Of a stretch of 64,000 nt of DNA, positions 21,470-38,647 are shown piece after piece. A model generated the notes under the pieces. The model did not search any database. It saw nothing but the letters and a program-made list of their open reading frames with translations, and was not told where the DNA came from. This DNA comes from Calvatia gigantea. Its lineage: Eukaryota > Basidiomycota > Agaricomycetes > Agaricales > Lycoperdaceae. Location: positions 1,364,001 through 1,428,000 of the forward strand of contig JACAAK010000002.1 of NCBI GenBank assembly GCA_025093985.1, given 5' to 3'. The position numbers and the translations under genes were made by a program. Numbering within the stretch: position 1 is the first letter of the stretch; each line of letters begins with the position of its first letter.

Positions 21470-24400
21470 TCACAGGCTCTGGGAACATTGTGAATCATCT
21501 TCGACGAGCCAGGATGGGTAAGGCAGCATCCGAGACATGATCAGACTGTCTTTGACCCAGTTCCAGTCAGCAGTACGGTCTTGTGGATAGCTGCTGATAT
21601 ACTGGTCCTTTTCGCGAATAATAAAGAGGTCATATTGCGAAAGCGGCTTCAAGGCGCAGGAAACGTCGACGACGGCTTCGACTCTCACGGCTCCCATAGC
21701 GAGAATGATGCGCAGAATGAAACTGGCGGCTTCTCCGGCTTTATCAACATCCTTAAGGAGACGTTAGCACATTACGAATGACAATGCCAACGAAGCTTAC
21801 CTTGCGTTTTGGGGTCATATCTGGCCCAACACAAAGAACGGACTTTTGATCGAGAATTTTAGGTGCAATGGGGTTCGACATGATGTGTACAAGATGCTCC
21901 AACTGGTTGCCCCAGTTCAAGTCAATTTGCTGGGAGGGTAGGATTTCAAATGCTGTGGGCCTGCCTTGAGGCAATAAAAATGGTCGCCAGTCAAGTTCCT
22001 TTCTCTATCGAAATAGTTCAGATAAGCTAGTAAGTCAAGGTGATAAAACTGACCGCATCAAGGCAGTCATATAACCAGTTGATCGAGAGGCAGGGTATCC
22101 CTAATGCCAATGCCATCAAATATTTGGGCTTGAGGTTACAGTCATCCGCGAGAAGGAACAACCGCTGCAGTTCCTTGGGTTCACCAATCCATTGCACGTC
22201 ACCGCTTTGGATAACGCAACGATTTGGCGAATATGAGATATCCATCTTGAGATATTTGAACAAATCGTCGACAACTACGCCACCACTCTCCCGCACAGCA
22301 TTAAGGATGTCCGAACGGGACCGACCGTCTTTTGTTTTGTCGTTGGTGTTGCTCCCACTGAGAGTGACGGCTAAGCCGACGTTTTGCAAGAACTTGTGTT
22401 GGGACCGGGAGCTTTTGCGGCTGACGGAGGGGAAGCTCATGGCAGACCGCGAAGGCGAAGGTGTGGGTTTGCTCTCAACTTCGCGTATGACAGGGAGTAC
22501 TATTCGGCTATCAATGGTTCGATCTTGCCACATGGAGTTGATCATCTTTGTCGAGATGCTGATATCGCCGACCTGCAGCTCCGCCACCTCTCCTTCAATA
22601 TCGACCTGGACCATATTCGCCCTAAGGTTAACTTTGGCAATCTTATAGTCTTTCGCTCTCTTGTTAATGCGTACGAGATCCCCGATGCGCAGCTGATTGG
22701 CGCGCATGTTATCTACGGTGACAACGGATTCGAAACCATCATCAAACTTGATGTTATAGGCGTTGCCACTGATGTGTTCGTGGACGACTCCCGAATACCA
22801 TAGACCATTTTGATTCCAGATAGCGAAAACACGGGTCGCGTCCACCCTAGACATTGTTGAGCCAGCAGACTTGAGCCGTTTCGTAAATCGGGTACGAGGA
22901 GTCGTGGTGGCTTGGTTCAAAGATTTACTTTTGGGTGGCCTCCCTCGCTTACGCTTGAGGTTTTGTAGAGGTATCTCCGGTTCCATGTACTCGTCTTCCT
23001 CCTCCTCATTCAATGCAGGTTCTGTGGCCTCCTCACTATCAGAGACCCCTTCCATCTCCACATCAGAGTCGCCTTCAGCCTCTTTTGTCGCGGAACGGAG
23101 GCTCCGAGCAGACCGCACAACAGACATCGCCCTTGGTGTTTTGCGCATGGGTGGTCTTCCTTTGTCCTTCGATGCGGCAGCAGCCTTAGTTGACGGGTTC
23201 CGAGGACGAGCAGGGCGAGCTTGCTCTTCGTTTGGGACTGACGACGGAACGGTGGTCTCATGAGACATGTCAGCGGGAGCAGGTTTGTGGGTTTTAGAGG
23301 CGTTTCGGCGCTTCGAGCGCGGTGGGTCAGGTTGTTTCGTCGGCTTAGTAGATTGGGACCTTGCCGAATTCTTATCATCCTGTCATGAGGGTCATTCGAT
23401 TGAGATCCGCGACGGAACGAAGGCCATTAAACCGGGTCATACCTTCGACTTGGAAGAGTAGGTACGCACAGTACCAGCCGCTTTCCCATTAGGAGGAGCA
23501 GCGGGAGCCTTGTCTTTACTCTTCCGGAGACGAGCAGAAAGAGGTAAATCGTCATCATCTTCGTCGCTGTCCCCTTCTGCCGCTTCATCAACCCCGTTAC
23601 TTATCTCACCTAGCTGTCCTGCATCTCCCCCTTCTTCCTCTTCCTCTTCCTCTTCTCGCCGCATAACTTTCTTTGGTGGTAAGATGTCCTCATCCTCTGT
23701 CCCCTCACTCTCATGAGAAGTCTCTTGGATGACCTGTCCTCGTCTAGGTACTTTGAAAATGACTTCGTCAACCTTTAAGGCTCCCTGCTTCTCAACCACA
23801 GGCGACTGCATCTGTTCCCTTAAGGGCTCGGAATCGGGTACAACGTCCATGGTATCGGCGGTGGGTGGAGGGGGATGATGACGATGGATGGGTCTTCTTG
23901 GAGACACCCCTTCCGGCGGGGGAATCATTCGTGAGACCGGAGTTATTTGGGGGGGTGGTTGCTCCATAACCTCAGAGGGTTGTGTCTCTGCATTATCCGC
24001 AGTCAGCCTATAAGTACCCGCGGGAAACTGTCGAGGTGCTGTAGAGATAGGCGAAGCAGGGCTGTGCTGAAGGAGGTGATGATATCGACCGCGTTTCTGA
24101 GGGTCCATAGTACTCAAAAGGCTCCGCGGACCAGTACGGGTTGAGGTGTTGGTCTGGGGAACATTGCTATAGGTTGCTGGTTCAAGGTTTCCCTGTGTTG
24201 CGACCTGTGTTGCTTCTTGAGTTTCTTGAAAGCCCCCGTCACTAGGCGAAGGTCCAGGATGGGCGGATGCATGGTTGACACCGCGCTTGCTAGAATACAG
24301 GTCCTGAACCTCAGCAACTTCATCTTGTCCATCGTAGCCCTGAGAATGTTGAGACCCTTTGTTGGAATCGCTGTCGAGTGTCATACGACCGGTGCTCTGA

Positions 24401-25480
24401 GCTTGTTCAAAGCTGTCATCCTTTTGAGGGAGGGATAGAGGCGCGCCTCGGGAGGATTCTTCCCTCGAGTTGTCTGAGCTTCCAGACTGTGACGGGGTGG
24501 CCGGGACTAAGACGACGGCTGGGCTATCACCACGTCTGCGAGCACCAGTTTGTGAAGGATAACGAGACTGCTCAACCTCCCTTGGCCTACTGACCGCTGT
24601 GGAGAAGTCGTCCTCGTCGGCGGCAGCGAGATCCGCCAATGGCATGGTGAACTTCTTTGAGGTTACAAGGAGTTTCTCCTCAGAGAACTGCGAGTCACCC
24701 TGCGCGAAAGAATCTTCTGAAAGAGCGGGCGAACGCAAACGCGCGTTCCTTTGAATGAACGGCTGAGGAGATAAATTAAGTCTACTTCTGGCCTTTGCTG
24801 GTTGAGGACCCATCGCAGCGTGCGTCGTCAAGGGAGGAGGAGTATTCTTGACCAAAGGCTGGAAAGCAGGTGTTGGGGGTAAGAGTGAAAGAGTTTGAAA
24901 GAGTGAAAGAATGAAAGAAATGACATCAGCCGACCTTTACACATAAGATTATGAAAGAATCTGTACCTTAGTTGGGTGTGCAGGAATCCCCTTCCGTCCG
25001 CCCTTTGTTACTTTTTCTTCGACCATTGATCCATGCGGTGATGGTGGACGAGAATCAGGTGACGGCATACCCCACCTAATATCATTCCCTGTCTTTCCAC
25101 CAGGCGCCGCCCGAAAATTCTCTTTTTGCGAGCCCTCGCCTGGCAGGATTCCACCATCGGCACTGTCTTCCTCGTCAAAAACTTGAGTTTGAGTTTGCGT
25201 CATTGCAAGGCCATGGAAATGGTATTGGTGTGCGGAGTTGGCGGTCGAATGTTTTGAAGAAGGGTAAGATTCAACCGAGCTATCCTTGTTGGACACCGTG
25301 ACTCTGCTTCTACTTTGATCTTCAGAAGATTCTGGTGACCGTTCGAGTGCCGCGTGGATTAGTTGCGTAGCCTGGGACTCGTCTGCTTCAACATCACTAC
25401 GAGCGACGCGTCCGTGTTCAAGTAGCGAACCCGTGAGGCAAAGATGAACCGTACCTTAAACTTCCGTCAAAAACATTCAT
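21470..25480 (-). CDS. Crb2/Rad9/53BP1-like checkpoint mediator (Tudor + BRCT)
   Basis: Adaptor that links damaged chromatin to checkpoint kinases. About 1,220 residues, ATG 25480, five introns. The N-terminal 800 residues are low-complexity with many SQ/TQ sites for ATR/ATM kinases (ESQATQLIH, TQTQTQVFDEED, SFAQGDSQFSEE, FQETQEATQVATQ). An acidic/Lys-rich part contains KRKRGRPPKSK, an AT-hook. The Tudor domain is ATRVFAIWNQNGLWYSGVV...IKFDDGFESVV. It is followed by tandem BRCT: NVGLAVTLSG...SGGVVVDDLF...IPCLSINWLYDCLDA, then SVLCVGPD...GAVRVEAVVDVS...DWNWVKDSLIMS. All exons join in frame with no extra bases. Confidence 0.9.
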
Positions 25481-26254
25481 TTGGTATGATGATAGTACGC
25501 GAATTCCGTAGGGTCAGGTTTCCAAGTCGTGTCGGAGATGCAAAATGACAAGAGTTGGCATGTAACGAAAAGGAAACTTGATGAACTGGGTTCTAAACAC
25601 GGAAAAACGGCAATCCAGAATGAATTAGTGCAGTCCCAAAAGGTACTTCGACCCTGACAAGAAAGGCTTATCGTCCCCGTGTACGTCAGACGAGAGTCTT
25701 GGCGCACGACGAAGCAAAGATTAACCCTAAAAACTGGATAAAGTGGGTTGGTGCAAGCCAAAAACCAAAAGGTTCTCCGGCCTAATCCACTCCAGGAACC
25801 ATGCAGATCCACGTGATCTAACGAGTCTAATAATATACCCCCTGATTGGCCTCTATTAATACTATCAGTAAAACTGCGCAACCTGCTGAAGATGCGCAAC
25901 CAAAACGGCCGAAGCTTGTCTTCTGTTATCGCGTCGGTTGCCATTTCATTTCCGCTCTTTTCAGTCCCTTATCTTATCTCAATGCATTTCGCTATGCCTC
26001 CAACGAACATCAAAGTCACCACATAGCCAACCAGTACCCAGCTTGATAGTACTCCGGTTTCTCCCCTGACGAGGGACCAAAGCGTAAGGGCAACCACATA
26101 CTCGACACGGCATTTCATCTGCACGGTCTATCAGGATTTTGCCAGGGAATCTCCTGCAAAGTTGAAGGGACCCAAAGATCGTATAAGAACGGAACACGGC
26201 CGTGGGTGCCCTGGGGGGGAGATTGCCCTTCCAATTCCAACAATTAACACCGGA

Positions 26255-26287
26255 CCTCAGTACTCAGTACTCAGTACTCGGTACTCA
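26255..26287. repeat. 7-bp tandem repeat (CTCAGTA)
   Basis: Four near-perfect head-to-tail copies of CTCAGTA, the last with one A-to-G change. Microsatellite in the gene-poor region. Confidence 0.8.
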
Positions 26288-26620
26288 ACCAACGCGTCAA
26301 CGCAAAGCTGAGAACCACCCCTTCCGATGAAAAAAAAAAAAATTCACCAGTATATCCAGAACAGCCAGCCTCCGGCTCCTATGTTCGGCAACAAGACAAA
26401 TTCTTATTAACGTCACATATATCGCGCACACCGATATCTCAGAGTTATTGCCTCTAGCCTGGATACCCAAAGCAAGAATCAAGCAATGGCGTTCGCGGGT
26501 AAGCGTGGCGGTAGCATGGAAGCGATCATTGGGGCAATAATTCTTTTTATTGAGCCAAACGGTATATGGTTCGGTGATCCTGGACTTCGACGGAGGCAGA
26601 CGTACCAAATACACTGAGTT

Positions 26621-27227
26621 CTACTGTAACGGACGTCTTGCGGAGCCGTTGGCATCACAGAGAACAGTGCCCAGCAGCTCCAAATTCCAATGGCTGTGAC
26701 CGTGTCGCCGGGTCAACCAAGCCAGGCAGGGATGATATGGCCAGAGCAGAATGCTGGACCCAGAACCAAAGTATATTCCCTCCAACGCGGAGTGAGGCCT
26801 GTGAGCTGTTGGTTCCAAAAGCCTCACAGTATGATTCCTCGAGACAACGGTAACAACGCTTCCTGTTGGTATCACAACGATGCAGCGCCAAGTCTCGACG
26901 GCGCTGATCTGAGACTCGGTTGGATGGATACCAGCTGATACTAAGTAGATAGCAATCACTTGGGGGCGAAGTGATCCATACCCTTCCATATCTTCCTGAC
27001 TTTGAGAACCCCACCCTATGTGGGAATTCTTGGCACTGATTTGGGGCGATGACGTTGGCTCGGCTCCGGTTGACGGAAACACTCGTTGATAACCACAAGT
27101 AAGGATGTTGCAAACAGACACGTATAGCCTCTGAGGCCTGAGGCCTGAGGCTTGAGGGCCTGAAGCTGAGAGCTAAGCAGCGAAAAGACTGCGAGGGGAC
27201 AGATGAATATATGGGGCAGGTGTGCAC
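26621..27227 (-). other. region open in two overlapping frames, unknown
   Basis: On the minus strand one frame is open for 190 codons (27227-26655) and another for 166 codons (27121-26621). Neither shows a domain I know. The dual openness over 450 bp is unusual for AT/GC-balanced intergenic DNA and may mark a relic gene or transposon piece with frameshifts, or a base-composition effect. Confidence 0.25.
27129..27170. repeat. degenerate 7-bp repeat (GAGGCCT)
   Basis: CTGAGGCCTGAGGCCTGAGG and its decayed continuation form about five GAGGCCT-like units. Confidence 0.6.
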
Positions 27228-27376
27228 CGCAAGGGTTGGGGCGTTGGAGCGGTCTATGTTCGCCGCAGCAACAGGATCATGTGGGCCAACGGATCAATTC
27301 AAATAAGTATATTCTTTTGATTTTTCAAAGTCTGTTGGCTGTCCACTCCACCACCTTTCTGCTCCTCCCCCTCACT

Positions 27377-28898
27377 ATGACACGTCCCCTACCCCCACTT
27401 CCCCCTTTCCATTTCCCCTTTATCTCAAAATCTTCCTACGACCGCGACGCCGACGAGGAAGACCTAGGATTTCCCAATGTATCCGCCGTTCAGGCTGTCC
27501 CGTCTCTCTGGGGGGTTCCGCTCAAATACATATCGTGCGTTGCCTTTCATCGTCAGCGCAACCATAAGCCATCCTCACGCGTCCACCTCGTTCAGGCTGG
27601 TAACGCTGGCCGTTCAAAATTCAGCACTAACTATCATCATGCATTATTCCCGCGTCTCAACTCCACCTTCGCGGACATACTCTGCAGCAACCGCCGTCCT
27701 CATGAACGAAGTCTTCAAGGGACTAATTTCACTCGTCATCGCTTTCACACGTGTGGATGCAGGGCACGCCTCTATGTACGACATGGCGCAGGCGCCTTAT
27801 ACTGCTGGAGGCCGGGGGGCGTTGAGTAGACTGTGGAGGTTATGGAGAGATGTCTTCAGTCCAGATTGCTGGAAACTGTCAATCCCAGCCATATTATATG
27901 GTGCGCTTTGTCTCTCCTGGATTGAGTCCAACCGGATCCTCACACAGTTACCACATTTGAATCCTTTAGTTATCCAAAATAATCTACAATATGTCGCCGC
28001 GACAAATCTGGAGGCTGCGACATTCCAGGTCACTTACCAAATGAAGATCCTCACCACTGCTGCATTCTCGGTCATGCTTCTCCGAAAGAAGCTTTCATCA
28101 ACCCAATGGATATCCCTTCTCTTTTTGGCTCTTGGCGTGGGTATCGTGCAAATACAAGCTGGTGCGCATGACCTTGCAACAGGGAACACGCCTGCGTATA
28201 ATATGAACGCACTGAGGGGTTTCATGGCTGTGACCGCGGCATGTTTCACATCCGGTTTAGCAGGGGTATATTTTGAGATGGTGTTGAAAAACTCCCAGGC
28301 TGACCTCTGGGTACGGAATGTGCAACTCTCCCTATTCTCAGTGTTGCCAGCTCTAGCCCCTGTTTTACTCTCGTACAGCACCCGAGCGGCAAGTGATGCT
28401 GGAAGTTTCTTCTCCGTGTTGTTCAGAAACTTTGGGGTGTGGGCATGGGCAACAGTGGGCGTGCAGGTTCTTGGGGGACTCCTCACGGCAATGGTTATCA
28501 AGTACTCTGATAACATTCTCAAAGGCTTTGCAACCAGTCTGAGCATCGTCATTTCTTTCCTTGCTTCTGTCGCCCTTTTCAACTTCAATATGTCATTCAC
28601 CTTCCTTCTTGGCTCTGCCGTCGTCCTCGTCGCAACATGGCTGTACAATTCCCAACCCAAGCGACCCGTCTTCCCAGTCTCCTTGTCAACAGACCCTATG
28701 CCAATCGCATGGGGTTGGGGCGGAAGGGCCGAGAAGCGATATCTGGATTCCCTACGGTCACCTGTACCTGTCGCTATCCCCGTTGGTGGCCTCACAACGA
28801 TTTCATCGACAACATCCCTATCTTCTATGTCTTCCAGCCTGGCATGTGTACCGACATTCATTGACCCTGAAAAGAACAAGAGCATATACACGCGGTAA
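27377..28898 (+). CDS. Golgi nucleotide-sugar transporter (SLC35A, UDP-galactose/GlcNAc type)
   Basis: Exchanges cytosolic UDP-sugar for UMP across the Golgi membrane to supply glycosyltransferases. 486 residues from exons 27377-27534 and 27596-28898. About ten hydrophobic segments, with family blocks VTLAVQNSALTIIMHYSR, NEVFKGLISL, PAILYGALCLSWIESNRI, NNLQYVAATNLEAATFQVTYQMKILTTA, LALGVGIVQIQ, GLAGVYFEMVLK, and VIKYSDNILKGFATSLSIVISFLAS. The C-terminal cytosolic tail is Ser-rich. The exact sugar cannot be told from sequence. A long open frame on the other strand (28034-28891) is a shadow. Confidence 0.93.
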
Positions 28899-29538
28899 TA
28901 TCACCGTGGGGGTATTCAATACTGACGGTGGTAGACTGCGATCGAAATTATTATAATACAAATGAAATCATAGATAATGGACGAACTTTGATGAACCTTG
29001 AAACTGGACTTTGCATTGTGCCGTCCTGGCCTCTTTTTCGAAAAGGTCGTTCCGCAACCCACGGCCCATCAACCTTTCCTTCGTATCTCACTCGACATTC
29101 CCTCTCCCCTTCCCCCTCCCCTACCATTCATCCCCTTCTCCCAGTTTTACAACTCAGCATCTACTCTCATCACATCAAAGTTTGTTCGTTCTGCATCAGA
29201 TCCACTTTTGCCTCACATGTGTGCTTGACACAGTCATTTCTTGGTGACCCTATCATATCATGGATTTATTCTTTCTGGCAGACTTCATAATTTCATTTTG
29301 ATCAGTAAATATCGTAGCACAGAGAAAACTTTTCGGACATCCAAGAGCAGAACATTAAATAGTAATTGACGGGGATCTTATTTCGGGTCCATCCTGGGCA
29401 AAATAAAGTATTCATTCCGCAGGGGCTAGCCCCAATACACAAATATACACTGCACGCAGATCTTTCTGGTTGACACCAATAAATCAGCTCCTCCTATCCT
29501 CAAACAACTCAACTTCAAACTCTGTTGCACAGACCAAC
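28899..29538. other. intergenic, convergent 3' flanks
   Basis: Contains a pyrimidine-rich stretch (about 29070-29170, CCCCTTCCCCCTCCCC) with short open plus-strand frames but no convincing gene. Confidence 0.5.
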
Positions 29539-33943
<4,405 letters not shown>

Positions 33944-35099
33944 ACTGCGAACCTTGCAAGGAGGTAGGACGAAAGCAATACTGATCTGACGAGCAACCTT
34001 GCGTCAAGGTGTGTTTGATTTCAACAACGTTTGGCACCCCCGGCTGTCTGAATAGAATAGCGGCGCAGACTCGGATGGCGCCGCCGGGTTCGAGTGTGGA
34101 TGGTGAAGACGGGCCGCGGAGAGCCGCCACCGCCACGTGCAGCCCGAGATAAGGATGAAGGCTTAAGTAAACGCAAGACGAGTGTGCTATATATCAACGA
34201 ACATAACATCTTTTTTTTTAGTCATTCATAGTATGGAATTGCATGTATCCTCCCACTGTGCGGGGCAGGCAGAAAGAAACAGTTTTGCCTCGATTTTATC
34301 CGGTGGGCCGGGAGAAGGAGATGACCACGTTGTAGTGTGATCTTCTCTGAATCGACTGATAAACGCCTTCGACGGTCGTAAGAAGAACAAATAGACTTGC
34401 GTAATTGCAGTACGGACTGCAAGTGGGCTGTAAGGGGATTATGCTATACGCCCACACACACCACGAAGTTCGAACCCTCACGCAGGCTTGGAAGATGCAC
34501 TTGGGATCACTTTCCGTCAGCTGATCAAATATAAATCTTGGACACTAAAACGTGGGGAAATATCTTAAGCATTTACCCCGAATAGCCTCGCGCCGTGTCC
34601 CAGGAAACTGGATGGGCAAGCATGCGGAAGGGCAAACGTGTACCATGATCCATTGCCACCCAATCACTTTCCCCTGTTGTCATTACCGCTGGGTGTTGGT
34701 AATTTTCATCAGCCATGCTCTTTTGAATCCGCTATGACAATAGGCCCGAGATAAAGGCATCAATAGAAGTCCTGAAAATACTGAGCTCCACCAAGCAGTC
34801 GCCGTTGCGATGATCAAGGTCCCTCGGTTACAATAGTGGTCCAAGAAAGAGCGGGATTTACATCCGTCGTTGCGGTTATGCCGATTGTCGCCTTTAGCCG
34901 GAGAACAGGCGTATGGACTGGCTCGACACATAGGACCAAGTGGGAATATACACAAGTATGTCAAAATATATTCCACGGGAATTGTCAGCAAGAATCCCGG
35001 ATAGTACCAACAAATATATAGCTGTGGCATGAATAATCTGTGTTAAGATTGCTTGATAAGAGCAATGTGGATCACAAAGTGAATACCTGGTAATGACAC
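33944..35099. other. intergenic
   Basis: NNT promoter and 3' flank of the aldolase gene. A GTTCGAACCC at 34469-34478 resembles a tRNA B box on the minus strand, but no cloverleaf can be formed. Short frames only. Confidence 0.5.
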
Positions 35100-36374
35100 C
35101 TAATTGGCAGACTTCCCGCTGAGTTCTCGCTCGAGCGTGACCAAGTCCTGTACATGGGGGTGTTCCCAAAGAGCCCTGGCAGCGGCAGGTGGCATAGGTA
35201 GCAAAGGCCTTCGAGGGTGCCCGCCATACCCATAAAGGCGTTCGATCACATACTTAGATCCCGCAACCCCGGTTTTGGCGATTGTGTGATCACCTCGTGC
35301 GATGATCCCTTGTAATCTCTGTGCCTCTGCAAGTAATGAAAGATCTTTGCGTGCAGCCTCAGATGACTGGAAGAGTTTGGCGATTGAATACTGAGGGACG
35401 TTGTGAGCCACAGGAAGCATTGGCAAGGCGGGACCGAACATTAATGGGCTACTCACTGGAGCAATATTTGCGAGTCCTGTGATGGCGCCGTGGGCATTCG
35501 CGAAAATGGATGGAAGAAGAAAATCGATGAATCCTCCTAAAACCAGGAAAGGAGCATGTACATTTCGACGGGGGTAGCCAGTCGCGAATGGAACTTGGGA
35601 GATATCATCGGCGATCCTGGTCAACTTGCCAACATTTCCACAACTACCCATCGTCATTCGCCAAGCATTCGAACGTAAGGGCTCAAAACGTACGTAAGTT
35701 TGACACCACAGATGTTCGGACATTCCTTGGCCAAATCTGTGATCAAGTCAGAGTCAAGGTCGATTCCTCCGCTTGCACCCGGGACTGTTGCGGGGGAATA
35801 AGAAAAAATGTCTTATTAAGGAGGAACCAGACTGACAATTGTAGATCATCACAGGAACTGGGCTCTTCTCGGAGACTTCAACCCAGAACGTCTTCAGAGC
35901 TTCCCGATCGCCCGCTAAGGCACCTGCAAAGTACCCGCTCACGATTACGAGAACATAATCCGCACCAGCAGCGGCAGCTTCTTTCGTTAGTTCCACAGTC
36001 TCCCTCGTACTGCCCGCCCCTGTGCCCGCAATAACTGGCACACTAGATAGCCCAATATTATCCAAAGCCTTCCGGGCTGTCTGAATGAGCATCACTCTCT
36101 CGGCACGTGAGAGGTGAATGGCCTCTCCCATAGAGCCGGCGATGACTGGACCAATACCAGCCTGAGCAGTCCGAATTACATGTGCCTCAAAGGAGGGGAT
36201 ATCTAGTTTAAACGAGTGTCACCCTACCAATTCCGTGGGTGTGTCGTTTCATCACTCACCGAGATCCTCAGTATTAGGCAAAAAGAAAGTTGGGATGGGG
36301 GTAAAGATTCCTGCCTTCAAAGGCCTGACGACCGAGTGGTGGCCGTTGAGACCGTTTACACCACTTGTGACCAT
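35100..36374 (-). CDS. DapA/HOGA-family class I aldolase
   Basis: Dihydrodipicolinate-synthase superfamily TIM barrel, closest by motif to 4-hydroxy-2-oxoglutarate aldolase. About 350 residues, ATG 36374, four introns. Seen: GIFTPIPTFF, GSMGEAIHLSRAER (substrate loop), PVIAGTGAGSTRETVELTKEAAAAGADYVLV, VMIYNFPGASGGIDLDSD (the Tyr) and NICGVKLTCGNVGKL, where Lys should form the Schiff base. Basidiomycetes make lysine by the aminoadipate route, so a role in hydroxyproline or sugar-acid breakdown is more likely than DHDPS. The intron at 35391-35456 is 66 nt without a stop, so it could be retained in frame. Confidence 0.9.
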
Positions 36375-37480
36375 AGTTAAATATCAGTCGACGGCTGGGG
36401 GATGGAGGAACTACCATATTTCCAGATGCCATGATATATAAGGGCCTCTAGGAGGTATTGTTGGGGGAGGCGTTCGGTCCGGAGGGGGGCGGACCGATGA
36501 AAGAAGTTGCTGATGCCGGACCGCTAAGTCATTTTTCCGCACCTTGCGAGGAGCAAGCTGGAGCAAGGTGCCGCAATGGAAGCTGCCCGGCACCCAGCGT
36601 CCAAAGGGAAGCGAAACGCACTTCACCAACAACTTGACCTCAAATCACAACGACCCAGACAGCCGCCGCCATCCTTCCTTCCTTCATCCTACCCCCCACC
36701 CCCCCCCCCTCCATCTGACGGTGGGACGGCTGTGCGCCCTAGCTGTACCATCGCTCCCAAGGCTACTGTACATGTAACTGTAGTCTATGCTTATTGCAAT
36801 TTATAGATTGTAAACACTCAGCAAAACCCAGACAACGAGCCCAGACCGCGGCTCCTCATTCCGTTGTCCACTTATAACTTCCAGGGCTTTTCCACTGGGA
36901 TTGCACACTCTGGCGAAGCTGGACTAACAGGCTAACATGTACTTATATGTGGTCATCGACCCTGCATACCTTGAAGTTGTACCTGCGGCTAATAAACCCA
37001 GGAGTTTATTGCAGCAATAGAGGCTATTGGGAATGGTGTGTGCGGAAGTTGTTGAAAGTGTGGTCTCCCGGGCTATATAGTTGTTTTGATTTCATAATGA
37101 TCCAAAAGTTCCATGGGGTTTGACCAGGGCGTGGGTGATGGACATACTTAAATCCTTAGCTACCGATATATCTGGAGTAGTTGCATGCTTCTTAAACATA
37201 CTTCAGGATTCGGGGGGTCTCTAGCCTCAAGAGCTAATATATATACGCCAGGTCCCAGGCACTTCATAGCAGCAGCTTTAGTGCAGAACTGGTCGCCAAG
37301 CGTGCACCCATTACTTACGAATACCAGGGCGCCTGGGGATACAGTAGTACGGAGTATATCCTGTGGACAGCTAAAGTAAAGGCCTTCAGCTACATGAAAG
37401 CCTGTGACCGCGGAACACTGTCAGTTCCCCGAAAATTCTTCCAAATGACATAACAAGAGGATACCTTTATGAAAGGGACT
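36375..37480. other. intergenic with hairpin and C-rich tract
   Basis: Upstream of the aldolase. It holds a perfect 8-bp inverted repeat (36474-36497), TATATA-like sequence near 36434 and a C-run around 36690-36710. No gene is seen. Confidence 0.5.
36474..36497. repeat. inverted repeat TCGGTCCG...CGGACCGA
   Basis: Eight-base perfect stem with an eight-base G-rich loop, 100 bp upstream of the aldolase ATG. CGG...CCG half-sites are the form bound by Zn2Cys6 regulators, so an operator is possible. Confidence 0.4.
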
Positions 37481-38647
37481 TCATTTATCTACGATCTCCA
37501 GCCGGTCTAGCACTTCTCTTTCCCATTCAGACCAGTCGGCGCCGTCGGTTTCCGTACTAGGCACCGCCAACGCCTTTTGAAAGACCTCCCAAGGCACGCA
37601 AGAGACATCCCCTTCTAAAGCATTGCTCGTGACAAATTTACCTTGCCGAGAACGAGTTAGGGTGACGACGTGCCCAGCAGAGTTCAGCTCATGAGCTAGG
37701 TCATGTATGATTGAGCGTACGTATGTCCCACCAGAAACCTTCATCTTGAGAACGAACGCAGGGGGGTTTTCGCCCTCACTGGTGACCTCAACGTCGTCTT
37801 TGAAGGAGACCTTCTCATTAACCCCTTTGAGAGCTGCCTCAATTGCCCTTTTCTCATCGGCAGTGAGGGATTCTTGGGGCCAATTGAATGAGTGGCCTGT
37901 GCCTCTCCACTCGACGAGTTCTAAGGAATGAACTGTCACCTTGCGTGGCTCAATTGGACGGGGGAGTGGTATCCCTTTTCTTGCATATTCGTACAAGGGC
38001 CTACCGTCCATTTTGAGCGCAGAGAAGCTGGTGTAAATACATTAGTGGATTCCGATTCACTCAAGATGGGATCACTGTTTATTCACATTGGAGGGGTTTG
38101 CAAGATTTCACCCGTGAACTTAGGCAGCACGGCCTCAACTTTCTCCCTAGTGACATGGTGCCACGGAGCAAGGCGGACGCGTTTTCCCTCGCTGTCATAA
38201 GTGTCTGTTTCACAACCAAGCAAACAGGTGGTATAATACTCCTGCAACTCTGGAGTTAGGCTAGAGAACAGAGTATGACAGTGTTTGAATACCTTTGTGC
38301 AATCTAAAAACTGGTTTAAGTGTTTTGTTCCTCTCCCAACACCAACAACTACAGCGCGTCAAATGGGGACATGATCACAACTTTTGCTACCACATACCCA
38401 GAACGCCGTCTGCAAGGGGATCGAGGGTACCGCCCTGACCGATTTTGACAGGATCTAGCCGACTTCGTTTTCTCGAGTGTTTCTTGGACTGATCAGGTTT
38501 TCCAAGTTTAACTTCCTCGACGAACAGGCGAGATTTCCCAACAAGCTTTTTTATTTCCGTGAGGACAAACATGCTTGTTGGGCCAGATGGTTTGATAACA
38601 CCAAAAAGTCCGGAAAGGGGCAGCGCAGCAAGAGAGACCTTTGGCAT
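37481..38647 (-). CDS. PUS4: tRNA pseudouridine-55 synthase (TruB/PUS4)
   Basis: Converts U55 of tRNA to pseudouridine in nucleus/mitochondria. About 335 residues, ATG 38647, three introns. Motif I GLFGVIKPSGPTS; catalytic motif II KIGQGGTLDPLADGVL with the essential Asp; FLDCTKEYYTTCLLGCETDTYDSEG; PIFSALKMDGRPLYEYARKG; and VSGGTYVRSIIHDLAHEL. All exons join in frame. Confidence 0.95.

Larger units (their letters stand above)
25481..27376. other. gene-poor region, 1.9 kb
   Basis: No recognisable gene. It contains two short tandem repeats, an A-run near 26330-26342, and a stretch (26621-27227, minus strand) open in two frames at once. Frames without homology or splice logic also occur at 25477-25944 (-). 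Possibly promoter, decayed sequence or an orphan locus. Confidence 0.5.

Noticed and set aside
25477..25944. 155-codon minus-strand frame upstream of the Crb2-like gene
   Set aside because: Overlaps the Crb2-like start region, has no domain and no splice logic.
28034..28891. 285-codon frame antisense to the sugar transporter
   Set aside because: Shadow of a well-supported gene; no domain.
34460..34480. tRNA B-box-like GGGTTCGAAC on the minus strand
   Set aside because: T-stem pairs poorly and no acceptor stem is found.
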